Of a DNA stretch of 64,000 nt, positions 43,401-55,000 are shown one piece after another. The stretch is from the NCBI GenBank assembly GCA_028283505.1, contig JAPOFX010000002.1:1-64000 (forward strand), read 5' to 3'. The stretch's first letter is position 1. Every line of letters starts with the position of its first letter. The DNA comes from Candidatus Poseidoniales archaeon. GTDB taxonomy: Archaea > Thermoplasmatota > Poseidoniia > Poseidoniales > Thalassarchaeaceae. Both the position numbers and the translations under genes were made by a program. Under the pieces are notes generated by a model. That model saw nothing but the letters and a program-made list of their open reading frames with translations. It ran no database searches and was not told where the DNA came from.

Positions 43401-44695
43401 AGGAATGCCCTAGCTGCACTTGGAGCAGGTGCGTTACTCCCGTACTCTCCTGCGATAATTGCCTCTCTGTTAGTATCGAAAATCGTGTTGTTCTCTGCGA
43501 TTACATCGAATGATCCGTACATCCAGAGGCCGTTCCATCCACCTATGGGCCCGATTTCATTGTCCATAATCTCAGCATAGCTAGAGAAAACAGCTATTCC
43601 ACTGCCCTGTGAAGCCCCTGACAATTCATTGTTGTAAATATAGGCATGCCCCCCTCCATAAACGGTTATTGGAGTTCTCTGTGCAGTGGTGATCTGATTT
43701 CCAGCAATGGTATTATGATAGTCTATTTGGCCCACACTTTTCAGACTGTAGATGTCAATGCCGTTGCAGTTTACAGAGATGTCTGAGTTAGTTACCGAAC
43801 CTGATGAATATCTGAGTGAGATTCCGTAATCGCCGACTGGGATTTCTGCTTCATCTATTTCGATGAATGCGTCTTCAACCCATACAGTCGGTTTCCCTCC
43901 AGCATTATTTCCACATCCGTTATCTGAACCGATTAGTACAGGGGAGGACATAATCAATGGGGTGATTGGTGTTCCGGAGCTGTAGATTTGAACAGCAGGG
44001 CCATCGACCCCACTGTCTTCATCATTGCCCACGATGTACTCACCGCCAACGAACTGTGGTTGCGCTAAGCCGGTTGTCAGGACGCTGCTCGAAGCGATGT
44101 CCTGGAAGTCTATTTCTGTCAGAACCGGGCTAGCTCCGTCAAGAACTAGTGCGGCATATTTGAAACCATTCTGGTTATCTACGAAATGTGGAATCCCCCA
44201 AGCCCCGTCAATTGTCAGAAATCTCAATCCTGACTGTGAGAGGTCGATTGAATCTCTGACTATCAGCCCTTCATAGCACGATGGATCGGTGATTGTGATT
44301 TCGTACTGACCCTGTGATATACCGTTACATTCGCCCTCTGCGCTTTCGTTTTCCGGTTCCTCCCAACTAAAGGTTATCCTCTGAGCTGAATTGGCATTGC
44401 TGCTTGCACCACACGAAGAGAGACCGATGCATATGCTTCCTCTAGCGTCTAGATGCGTACCATTCGGAAAGATGACATTAGTACTAGGCTCTATTATTAG
44501 CTTGGCCCCAGATGAGATGACCACGTCGCCTGTGAGTTCATGGGTTCCCTGCCAATATTCAACACCGGAGATGGTTCCTGATGTGGTCTCATTGGAAGCA
44601 GCCACTGTCGATGCAGGACCTACCAGTGCAATGAAAATACTAGTCATCATCAGCATCACCAGAATTGATGAGCTGGTTCTCTTATTGCGGGTCAT
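40466..44695 (-). CDS. Large surface protein with beta-helix, Ig-like domains and C-terminal anchor
   Basis: The 1409-aa protein has a signal peptide (SSILVMLMMTSIFIALVGPA). Residues about 40-640 look like a right-handed parallel beta-helix (short repeats such as NNTIFDTNREAI, DNEIDAGSSDGI, RRNTWDAAGTGA). An Asp-rich calcium motif (CSDGIDNDGDLLSDSDDDDC) lies near residue 720. Ig/fibronectin-like domains follow from about 790. A single span (LSIFVIIAIVLIVAIGAFAYFF) lies near the end, and a 49-residue cytoplasmic tail carries the motif HPGWLWDNEKEEWVPEGD. The family resembles surface proteins that bind or process polysaccharide, but no lyase active site was recognised. It lies 73 nt downstream of the membrane subtilase on the same strand, with its own TATA-like box in the gap. 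Confidence 0.82.
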   Translation of the reverse strand: MTRNKRTSSSILVMLMMTSIFIALVGPASTVAASNETTSGTISGVEYWQGTHELTGDVVISSGAKLIIEPSTNVIFPNGTHLDARGSICIGLSSCGASSNANSAQRITFSWEEPENESAEGECNGISQGQYEITITDPSCYEGLIVRDSIDLSQSGLRFLTIDGAWGIPHFVDNQNGFKYAALVLDGASPVLTEIDFQDIASSSVLTTGLAQPQFVGGEYIVGNDEDSGVDGPAVQIYSSGTPITPLIMSSPVLIGSDNGCGNNAGGKPTVWVEDAFIEIDEAEIPVGDYGISLRYSSGSVTNSDISVNCNGIDIYSLKSVGQIDYHNTIAGNQITTAQRTPITVYGGGHAYIYNNELSGASQGSGIAVFSSYAEIMDNEIGPIGGWNGLWMYGSFDVIAENNTIFDTNREAIIAGEYGSNAPAPSAARAFLANNTISTDPATCSSSLHFGGEFTCPAVFAYRSGLTMYDNEIDAGSSDGIRSVGALLDIRRNTWDAAGTGAILKHYDSGYAGDQQYGTLAFFSENIWNGIGTTYNITKSAVTVQSESIPSPPQGQYPVVLSWPDQEAWPLNGFQNGIIPTEVQECSNCDNLTPRNFPLALSMDNNSTVLTFAGLSNIDRSSIAIQTQPTPYAVQVRRAELVKFQALVNGERVEGASILVEDALGNDLYDIETMSDGYTPWFALPSDFHLDFRGLGGGNNPDGFADDEYEDSCSDGIDNDGDLLSDSDDDDCDHSAGTRELSLYRYTAYKFGFGLDSGEFTLDDTSYQGTANLVNLAPSISITQDQGHSFRKVVNITGNAHDGILSSFYPTDESAQWEQKGYVHSIEVRDPLTSDWSEANMAIDSSGSSYGEVTRDNHPFKEWYYELDMSQMAEGDYVFQFRAFDGIDYSPISMISVKLNSQAPTVSVSSPSPLSTHSDGTVTFEGAAYDYYGCPSQCGKDISEIYFQIEGPNFQVVTPVSGGTSWMWTWDFSGQPRIVADYTFKIWASDSDFCNGIIDECSPAELTLTIDNSNSAPFISISSPKESDRMPVSEESTFSGVARDNDNDVTRVDIEVLDTANGMIQVHSESVTEFNLNGEFISTWDSRALRHNSEYQIRMRSYDGFDYSDWKTVNIIADNPPDAGNNQPIFDQTEWPEEVILYCEINSQSADRCTSFEIDLLNFFADPDPNQELLLSVYDSEDTDSDDQHPVVITISADGKARYNPTSMSFFDADISGWSLNDVVFVASDQFSSKANSIPMSIKVVGIEFVVDAPEDSRILEDETAIFTGIGLPGRTVTATISGTPVNSTVVSEDSTWSIGIPASRISGSATPQFKYGGMDYEGSKITVSDTTSGGLSIFVIIAIVLIVAIGAFAYFFIEFEDEAEEVHNYNKKERPDNGEGRFVKDDDHPGWLWDNEKEEWVPEGDNNQ

Positions 44696-44715
44696 GGCGA
44701 GGGGGCATCGTAAGC

Positions 44716-44726
44716 GGATTATAACA
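44716..44726 (-). promoter_or_regulatory. Candidate TATA box for the beta-helix surface protein
   Basis: The minus-strand reading is TTGTTATAATC, centred about 26 nt upstream of the ATG at 44695, consistent with a leaderless transcript. It indicates that the surface-protein gene can be transcribed apart from the protease and AglB genes upstream. Confidence 0.4.
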
Positions 44727-44768
44727 AGTCGGTATCTTCGTTTTAGCCGAGCGTTGGAAAATCCAAGA

Positions 44769-46052
44769 CTAAAGATCGGAATTTAGCTCAAATGAGAGCT
44801 GATTTGCCCATTCAACGGCATTTAGTGAACCATATCCCGATGTCGAACTATGATTTCCTTCCGATGAATCTGGCCTATCTGCTGAGTTTGCCAATGCTCT
44901 CTTCACCAAGTCCATCTCTTCAGGGTCGATCTTATTATTATCCCCTGCAATATCCTCTCCAAATTTCTCGAGCAACAAGGCTAATGCTCCTGAGACGAAA
45001 ACTGTGGAGTCGCTAGTTCCAGATGAGTAGGCATATGGTGGATTAAGACTTGTAGAGGCAGTTGAAAAAATATTTACCCCTGGGGCAGTTATTTCCGGTT
45101 TTTGGTCAGGATACGTTCTAGGCTGTCCAGTGTATGGGTCTGTTTCCGATCCAGAAGCGCTGTCCCCCCAGGTCAATCCAGAACTTCTATCGGCACCAAC
45201 GGCAATTACGCCTCTAATGTTGGCGGGAACAGAGACGTCTGCAGATTCAATACCAGTATTCCCTGCTGCGGCCACGACAAAAATTCCTGCATCTAATGCT
45301 TCTTGGACGGCAGTTACAGTCTCTGTTTCCATTCCCATTCCTTGGCCCGGGTCAGAACCTAGACTCAGACTAATTATGTCTGCCTCTTGAGTAATCCTAC
45401 ACCATCTTATGGCTAAAGAAACTCTATCCTGTTGACCAGAGGTTCCCTCCGGACCTAATGCTAATGCGACCGATATGGACGCTTCGGGTGCAACTCCAAC
45501 AAAGGTACCATTCGAGGCGATGATTCCTGCCATCATTGTTCCATGGAACTCGCTTCCAACATCCCGCACTTCCTGGTTTCCTTCTTCGATGAAATCCCTG
45601 AATCCAACTAAATTTATTCCAGAGAAGTCAGGATGGCTAACGTCTATTCCTGTATCGACGATGCAGACAGATATTCCTGATCCATACAATCCCTCGCCCT
45701 GTAATTCCCTGATACCGGTAGTCTCGTATGCCCATTCTGAATCTGGCAATATTGGAGTCAGATATGAGTTAATGAACGGCCATGAGAGTAGCAGTGCTAC
45801 CGTCCCGATAGAGAAGAAGACTGCCCCCCATGGCCACAGAGCTTCCTTTAATGGATCGAGAGGCCAGCGTAACATGCGCGCTTCTTCGTCTGTCACACCA
45901 TAGGCAGAGCCGGGATATCCCGGAGCGTGGGGGTCCACTGTAGTCAGCAACCTTGGGTCCTCTGGCTCGGGCATGAGCTCGAGGCGATCCATTGCGGGCA
46001 CACTCCCCCCTGGTGCATCGTGCATAAATAACGGTGTATCAGAACGGTGCAT
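44769..46052 (-). CDS. Membrane-anchored subtilisin-like serine protease
   Basis: The 427-aa protein has an N-terminal cytoplasmic region of about 70 residues, one span (WGAVFFSIGTVALLLSWPFI, about 75-95) and an external peptidase S8 domain. The triad is visible: Asp in CIVDTGIDVSHPDF, His in SEFHGTMMAG and Ser in SSGTSDSTVFVSG. The Ser motif is GTSDST, not the usual GTSMAT. An oxyanion-hole Asn is likely in VAAAGNTG. There is no long propeptide. The ATG at 46052 lies inside the end of the AglB gene (14-nt overlap); an ATG at 46025 is an alternative. The overlap implies co-translation with AglB, so processing of newly glycosylated surface proteins is an attractive but unproven role. Confidence 0.88.
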   Translation of the reverse strand: MHRSDTPLFMHDAPGGSVPAMDRLELMPEPEDPRLLTTVDPHAPGYPGSAYGVTDEEARMLRWPLDPLKEALWPWGAVFFSIGTVALLLSWPFINSYLTPILPDSEWAYETTGIRELQGEGLYGSGISVCIVDTGIDVSHPDFSGINLVGFRDFIEEGNQEVRDVGSEFHGTMMAGIIASNGTFVGVAPEASISVALALGPEGTSGQQDRVSLAIRWCRITQEADIISLSLGSDPGQGMGMETETVTAVQEALDAGIFVVAAAGNTGIESADVSVPANIRGVIAVGADRSSGLTWGDSASGSETDPYTGQPRTYPDQKPEITAPGVNIFSTASTSLNPPYAYSSGTSDSTVFVSGALALLLEKFGEDIAGDNNKIDPEEMDLVKRALANSADRPDSSEGNHSSTSGYGSLNAVEWANQLSFELNSDL

Positions 46053-49000
46053 TCGGACGTCTTGAACGGGGCCTAGTAAGCATTACGATGGCGAAGATGA
46101 TTAATCCACCCAACAAATACCCAATCCAGCTAGAGTCCGATTCTACTGCAGGCGATGAAACGACGAGATTCACACTACCTCCCTGATTTGGCTGGAAAGG
46201 CATCACTGTTCCTTCAACAGACGACTCATTTATCTCAAGGTTAAGGTAATAATTACCAGGATCAATACCGCCCAGATCCATAGAAATATCAAAGTTGACC
46301 ACAGAATTTGCCGGTACATCACCGATTTCTATATCTGAAAGAACCTCATTGTTACAAGCAAGATCAGAACACAGAGTTGCATTAAGCTGAACGCCTATTG
46401 CATCAACAAGTCCCTCATTCTTGACCGTAACGACCCAAGAGTTGACTCTCTCTGACACTGCGTTTTCGCCGCCTGCAAGTAGCTGCTGGGTAACTATAGA
46501 CACTATCGGATTTGATACTCTTACCAGTATTTCCACGTCTGGGTATGTGTTTCCTTCCTTGTCCATTACTGATACATAAATTGTGTATTCACCGGTGGCT
46601 TCCTCCGGAGCAGAAACCGTCACTGAGTGGGTAGTAGCTGTAAACGGGGGGACAGTATGTGAAGTCGAACCTGTCCTTTCCCATCCGTCGGGGAGCTCGG
46701 AGTCATCGAACACGAACTCGAATCTATCGTCCCCATTGCCATCATTTCGTATCTCCATTGGAATCTGAATTTCCTCACCCGGAGACACCCCATAGACGGG
46801 TTCTAGCGAGGTGACCGAGAAGCCATGAATCTGAGGTATTCTAACTCTGACTGAGGTTTCTTCGAAATACCCGTCGGATGTGTAGAAGCTGATTTTCACA
46901 TTGTGTCCTCCTGTTAGGGAATGTGCTACAGTCTGGTTGGGTGGAGTAACTCTGACATTGAGGTCCTCTAAACTCATTTCCCCGTCCAATCCCATATCGA
47001 AGGTCATAGACGAATTCCATTCTCCTGACCCATTGTGGAACTCGACAAGCCAATCTGAACCATCTGTTCCAGGAACAGTGGCCTGTGCGGAGAATGTATC
47101 CAATGGCTCATGGCCTAGGTAATCTGCTGAGATTACGAACTCTACCGGACTGAATGACATTGTGTCATTGTCCAAAAGGGCCAACACATCATCCTCTCCT
47201 GCGGAATGTGTGGAGTCTCCACCTGTACCTTGAAGGACGGTTAGTGATATCTCACGGAATGGTATCCTGGAGTGGGAGACTGTGATTATCGGAGTTTCCT
47301 GTCCTGCTTCAACGCCTACTGCCTGGCCTCCCGAATATGTCATATCAAGGCCTCTCTGCAAGGATCTAAACTCGCTTGAAACGTCAACCACCCCTCCTGG
47401 GAGAAGCAGTCGAGTTGAGCCCTCATCGTCCAATTCTGGAACCCATGAAATTCCCATGCCCAAATTCATAGTCAATTTGGGATCGTCCACATCCGAGAGT
47501 GTTCGTGATACTCCTTCGTAATCGAACCATTGGGTGTCAATCATCGCCCAACCTCCGGTTACTAGGTTAGAGTCGGTGAAGCCTCCGTCAATTACTTCTG
47601 CATCGATTAGTGACATTGAGATCAATCCATGTTCCTCAGAGAATACCCTAACTATCCAGTTACCGGGCTCGACTGATGCAGACCAGTTGCCATGCCATGA
47701 ACCATTCACAATGGTCTTGGTGGGGTGCACTGAATCTCTAACATATTCATCGGTTGGTAATAACTCTAGTACCAAGGAGTCAGAAATTAGTGAGAATTGT
47801 GTCTCATCAATGTAGGATATCTGCCCTCCTACATCCACTAGTTGAGCGGCCATGCTAGAATCGGAATCAATAGGTTCGTCCAGCAATTCTATGCTCATAT
47901 TCATGTCATCAAATCCTTCTGCAGAAACACCCACACAGTAATCCATGTTTGCTCCCAGATATACTGACCAAGAGCCAGAGATGTCTGAGTGTTGGATTTC
48001 GTACTCAGATGAATCAAAATCGGGCATCGAGGAGTCCATACATGAGCCATCCATAACGGAAATTGAGGCATTAAACAATCCCTCTCCGATGTTGTACTCG
48101 GAGTCGTCATTCAGATCCCAGAACACGTTTCCGCCAACCTTTGCCAGTCTTTCTGACGTAAGGTTGAGTTCGCCGTTATCTCCCGACACCAGTTGTACTA
48201 GGGTGTCTGAAAGAACTTGCTTTACACCTGAATCCTCTGAATCTAATGAAAGAGTCCAGTCACCAGGGAAAATGGAGGCAATCGTGGATCCGTCCGAGTC
48301 AGTGGGTTCGAATTCAACGGTGCCCAATCCATCCTCGGAGTGTGCCGTTATGGACATCCCCTCCAAGAGATCACCGGATTCCTCAGTCAGATGGATGACC
48401 ACGAATGCAGACTCCAAGGTTGAGAAAGAGAGGTTCGTTGATGATTGTTCGTATGATGGAGAAAGTGTCGCTCTGAGAGACTCAGTAACTCCTTCACTGT
48501 TAATCACAGAGTCTATGCTAATTATCCAATCCCCAAGAGGTAGATAATCTATCCATTTTCCATCTGAGTCGGTGTTCTGTATCTGTGTCCATCCTGTCTC
48601 ACTGTTCGTCAGTTTGAACTCCTGATTGGCCAGGATGCCACCGAGCTGATTCGTCAACGAAATGCTAGTTCTCCACTCTGGCAGGAATGCTGCAATCCTT
48701 TCTACGGATCCTCCTTGCAATGGGATATCGAATGGAAGAACCTCAGTCGAGAGCATTGTTCCGAACAAATCTCCCTCCGATGCGTCCGATATCGGTACGG
48801 AGACTATGTATGACCCCGGCTCTAGTGATACTTCGGCTATCCCCTCACTTGTCCATTGGTTCCCATCGAATGTGATATTCATGCCCTCACCGGCTTGTGA
48901 CGTCGGGATTATTTGGAAGTCATATGATACAGGAGTTCCATTGGAGAAGTTCAAATCGCCTGAATTGTCCATGAACATTTCCAACGAGAGAGTACCATTC

Positions 49001-52000
49001 GGAGGCGATAAAATCAATTCCACAGAGAAGTTTGAGGAGTCTATGAACTTTGTAACCGGTGACACTTCGATTTCGGAATCTAGTATGTCGAATGTCCATT
49101 CACCATCGGGTAGAATCATCTGGAACTTTCCTTCACTGTCCACGGATTTCCTCCACGTGACGTCGTAATCGTCATTCTGTGCTGAGACAATTAGCTGTTC
49201 CCAGCCCTGAAGATCATCTGTGTAAAAGTTGTTAGCTCTCATGATGCTTACTAACCCAAATACATTAGTGCCTGGGGTTGCGACCATGACAAGTTCTTCC
49301 ATATCAGAGGAGACTGTGAATTTGGTACCATTAACAAGGCCTGCCACTGAGCCTTCCAGTGTTGCGTCCACAACTGCCCCCTCAGGCAATGTAACTGTAA
49401 ACTGGCCTGATTCGTTCGTCATTGAGGAGGTTGAGAAACCTTCCCAATCGAATTTGATTGTTGTATCTGCTCCGATTATTTTTCCGTCATCTGGATTGAA
49501 AATCGCTGAAGTGTTTTCCTCGTAGTAAACGATTCCCGATATTTCGACGCTGGTGACGAAATCAAATTGCTTAGACACGTCAGAGGACATTATGAACTCG
49601 TCCCAGACCTGTTTTGAATCTGACAAAGCGTGATCTATAATCCACGAGCCGGGAGATAGCTCAGCATGGTAAACTCCGGTGTCATTTGAAAACCTCGCAT
49701 CAACAGGGTCTGAACTGTCATCACTTGAGCTTAGCGTAATTACCAAATCTGGAACAGAAGACCCTTGGTCAAACATCTCAAACTCGATATCGTAGGTCTG
49801 CGGAACAGGGGAAGGAACAATTACGTTGGCGTAGATTTCCGAGTCAAACTGGAACTCCTCAGAAACCTCATTGAATCCATCTTCATCAAGGTCGATAACT
49901 ACCGAGTAGTTATTTTGGTGAATTGGCCCATGTCCGTAGCTTCCCGAATCATCAGGATACATCCTACATGGTGCAAACATGGAAATCGAGCAATCTTCTA
50001 TGGCATCTGAGAAATCTGCTCCTTCGCTGAGTAGAGCCGCGTATCCATCGATCACAGACCCCGACTCTGAAATCAATAACCCTGAAATTACATTCCCGGG
50101 GATATCGATTTTCTGAGCCTGGGCACTTTGTGTGGCGCTGACAGTGAATACTTCGCCCACATCAACTCGTGACCCATCTGGAAGAATGGCAGTAATGGCG
50201 TAATCGCCTGGGATCATGTCCCTGAGGTGGAAAGTTCCTGCCTGTACCATTGGGCCACTGAAATCACCAGTTCCAGAGAAAATCCCTGTTCCGTTAATTG
50301 TCCCATAGCTTTGCAAGCCTTCGCTAGTGTTAACTTCGAAGAGTCCCGATCCAACCAAGGATGAGTGGCTAAGCATCTGGGTGAACTCGGTAGATCCGTT
50401 TGAAGTGAACCTTCCACTGGCATTTACAATACCGTCTATGAGAATGTCTCCAGATTCCAAATAACAATACGATTCGTTTTCAGGCATGCTATCGTTATCT
50501 CCACAATCTGAGATCAATACTTCATCACTAGATCCACTAATTATTGACCCAGAGAGAGTGCCCCGACCATCAAACATTCCTTCTCCCACGAGTGTGTGGT
50601 TATGCTTGATTTCCTGAGTGTAATTCCCAGTAAAGTCAGTAACAGTGGAGATCGAGGTGGTCCTCACTGTGCCCTCGCCAGTAAACAGGACCTCCCCAAT
50701 TCCATTGAAAGAGAGGTCTTCGCCAGAAACGGTTCCATCTGAAGTGGCTACTGTATATGCCGGCATGGAAATCTGATCCCATTCAGGAATCAGCTCCACA
50801 TGGGAGCCTTCGACTGCGTCACCGTCAAAGTCATCGGTTGAGGACCAAACAAGTTGCCCTGTTGCTTGTGCTGGTTCCACGGTCAGAGAGACTTCTATTA
50901 CCTCCTTTCCGTTTGAATGGCCATCAACTGCTGAAATATTCACGACCTGCTCGGTAAGCCATGTGGATCCCGAAACGTTGCCTAGAATCCCGGAGACAGG
51001 ATTGATTGCCCGAGAAACTGTGTTGGACTCTGTTAGGATCTCGGTCATACTGTACGTGCCTGACATCATGGTTGAGCGTGCCGATTCCAAATTTGGCTCC
51101 CCGAAGAATGCCGTTACTCTAATTTTTCCAGCTGGCGCTCTGAATTCGAATTTTCCATCCTCGTCTGCGTCAGTTGTTCCTATGGGTATCCAATATGTTC
51201 TAGTATCCCTGTCGATTACATGACCATTTTCGTCTGGCACTTCCTCGCCACTGAAAGCATCCCTCTCGATCAAAAGTCTGGCGTTCGGAACCGGGCCAAT
51301 TCCATCGAGTTCTACATTGCCCCTAAGAGTTGCTCCGCTGTAGTACTTTAGTATCTTGACCTGGGTATTTGCCGAGCCTATGGAAGGGTCGACGCAATCA
51401 TCGTCAATCTTTTCACCTTCTTCATCCAACTCGCATGGCAGATCGTACCAATTTGCTAAAACCATGTGGTTCATCATGGCCCCTGGAAGAGGAATCCCTG
51501 GCTCTAGGTATGAGCCGGGGGTGCCGTACATGTAGAAGTGAGGGGCGGGCTGAGCTGCGTCTCCCGGGAGTCCAAGTGATGAGGACCCGTACCCAACATA
51601 CGTCCTCGCTACCATGGTATCGAAGAAAGCATCTTGATGGTTGTAGTCAATATCAACCATCTGTATCATTTCACTCGCATCTGAGGCCGCGCCAGATTGT
51701 TGTCTGACAATGTCATTGAGGTACTCCTGCTCGTACTCTTCGGCGGTTCTAAGGATGATGGGGCCATCAACTCCCCTCTGTGTTTGATAAAGCGTGGATA
51801 TGTAATCGTCCAAATCCAATCCGGAGAGTCCAGTAGGGGCATGGAAGATTCCTGTTGTCTGACCCCTGTGGTAGTTGTAGTCTGCATAAAATGACCCTCC
51901 AAGCGGATAAAGCCTGTTATCTACCGCAAAATACCTGATATCGTTATTCCTCTCAGTAGTCACTCCCAATCCTGCTTCATAATCTTGGACATCATAATAT

Positions 52001-55000
52001 ACTTCGCTAGTTATTTTGTGATATAGTTCGACCATCTCGTCCATGTCCAGAGCCTTAGTTAGGAAAGCTCTGGCCATTCCTAACTTAGAATTCTGCCTGT
52101 GGAGGCCGGTAGAAATGTCCTCGAAATCGTCAATTAAATCGGTAGTGTATCTGTAATTCCCTATCATGTAATGAGTGGTCTTTTCTTGGTATTCGCTAAC
52201 TCTTCCCCTCATTTCATCAAAGGTGGCCTTGGCTTCGGACTCATTCGATGGCTCACCATATGGCTCATTATCAAAGTACACCATCCATGACTCCTCAATT
52301 GAAGGAATTCCATTCTCGTCTAGAAGATGCCCCCTGAGTAGGTCTACTGCCCCGTCATTAGCAACGACGGCCATTGACCTGGCCAGAACGAGGTCTGAGT
52401 CCCCAGACCCTAGGGTCATGATGGTCTTGAACTCGTTAAATTGTAAATCTGAGAATGAGGATCTGATGACTTCTTCGAAATCTTGGGTCATTTCTCCTGA
52501 GTTTGACCTAATATCCCCCTGGGTCAATGTGGCTATGAACAAAGCGAGTGTGTCTTCCTGTCCTTGTGACAGAAGCATTCCCCCGCTGTGAGGAATTCCT
52601 GATTGGAAGTTATCAGCAACCGTTGGATGCTGTCCTTGTGCCAGTGCCTGGAATCCGTAATCCCACCATGAGACAAAGGCTGGCCTCTGACTGAATCCTT
52701 GATCAGAATCCTGCTCAGAAAGCCAACGGTATGCATCATTCCAGTCGGCACCATTGAATCCGGGTCCAAACGTCCCCATGTATCGGAGTCCTGATTCCGG
52801 ATCATATTCTTCGTCGTCGAGTAAAGAGAAGTCCCCGATGGACCATCTCAGGAAATCTGGTGCAATTTCGTAGATTGTCTTGTCGACATCCGTAGCGGCT
52901 TCCTCTCCTCTAGGAATGGCTGAGTCGATTCCGTAAGTGGCATGCTGGCTAGCCACAAGCAGGAATACGATCATTAGCGCTGGTATTCCGGGGTGCCTTC
53001 TTGACGCAGTGAATGTGGATCTTCTCCTAGCGGAGGGGTTACCAATGCCAGCCCTCCGGTACTCTTTCAGGAAATCTGATGGGTTTGCCGCGCCCCAAAG
53101 CATGGCTATTCCAATTCCTCCTAATACTGCCATGGCGGGTGTTGCGTTGAATATGAATCTACCAGCGCTCCACGCCATGTATGCGGCAACGATTGTCCAA
53201 GAGCCGAGGAAGAGGTGGCTCTGTCTGCCCCGTCTCGCACCTCTCCACAACAAAACTACAGCACAAGATATAGCGATAATTGCGACTATCGGCCCATATG
53301 AGGCAAACAATACCCCTCTACTTGGTGCCTGTGCCTCACCAATAGTTCCGAAGATCTTGTTTTTAGAGAAGTAGAATCCACCTGTGAACAGGACATCCCA
53401 TCCGTTATACCATTCTAGTTCCTGGAGGATGTAAAGGGTCATGAGAATCGCACCAAATAGTGCAGTGCCGCTCCCCACCACTAACAGCCATGGTTTGTCC
53501 CTGAAAGAGCATGTTACCCATCCAAGAGCCATAGTGAATCCGATAATGTAGAACATTGGTTGGAAACCGCTTGGATCGAAAAGCAAGTCGAGACCAGGCC
53601 ATATGTAAAACGGAAGGGGGACTAAGAATGCGGTAAACAGCATCTGAAGGGCTGCGGAAGTGATTGGCAGGCTATCTCTCCCCCTAAACAGGTTGAGGAT
53701 TGCTTGGACTGAGAATGCAAGGAAAAGTATTCCCGGTCCGTAAACGAAACCCTTCCATCCCAGTGCTGCTGTGGCGAATGATATTCCTGAAAGTGTGGCG
53801 CATGACATTACCAGTGAATTCCTATGCCACATTTCTCTGATGCCCGCGAACAAGTAAAGCGGATTGCGACTGGTTTCTGAGAAAATCCTCTCGTCCTTTA
53901 TCCCTTCTACAGCTCTGACCCAGAAATAAAAGGCCATTGAGATGAAGAGAAGTGCGAACGAGTCGTGATCGGCAAGAGCGAAAGTAGAGTGGCCGATGTG
54001 GCCGGGCATGAGTGCGATTAACCAGGCGGTAATTACACCGGCGAGATTGCTGTGTACTCTTCTCGCAATCCCTGCCAGTGGGAGTAAAATGAGGGCCCCG
54101 TATATTGCGGGCATTGCTGAGACGCTCCACCAGACCATCTGATCTCCGGATGAGTCAGTCAGCCAATTGAGGCCGATCCCTCCCAATGCAATTGACCATG
54201 AGAATAAGGGAGGACGGGGATTAATTACGCCCATTGGATAAGACCTATCTGAGTCAAAGATGAAATGGCTTCTCTCGGCAACAACGTAGTCTATTACCCT
54301 CTTCATGTACCATGGGTCGGAGCCTCCGGTCATGTCCCATAGTTGGGTGCCGGAAGCATTCATCGCAGGGAGGACGTTCCATCCTGTCCTGATGGCAAGG
54401 GATACGAACAATGCCATGGAGATCATGATTCCGTAGTAATTTCGGTTCCACCATGACCTCAGTGCGCTTGGCTCTCTAAGGGGGGCAGTGTCACCAAAGT
54501 ACCCTCGAATCGATAGAATGTAAGCGGCGACATTGGACCAGAATATGAGGAAGAACCATGCGGCTGCAGATGTACTGCTCCCTGACCCCTCAGGAAGGAC
54601 TTCTATGCCGAGAGGGTTGCCTATTTCCACTAGCCTTGCAGCTGAGTATAGAATCCAGTTGATTGCAGTTAGTGCTGCAAGAACCTGCCACCTCTCAGAT
54701 CTAAAGAACGCCCACATGAAAATCACAACAGTGGTCGCCATGGCCCAAATCGAGCCAAGATACTCATGTTCTGAGTACTTCACTAGAGCATTTGAGACCA
54801 CTTGCCCGTCGACCAGTATGGTATCTCCGGAAATTGACAGGAGCCAAAGAAGAGGTAACATCTGAACTAAAAAGATTACAAAGAGTGTAGCAACAAGTAG
54901 TCGGGATGCTTCTTTGGAGAAATCAAAGGAAGGAAGGCTGGAGAACAAACTTCCTTCTCCCGGCTTGTCTAAGCTACCTCTCATGCAAATGGCTAAGATA

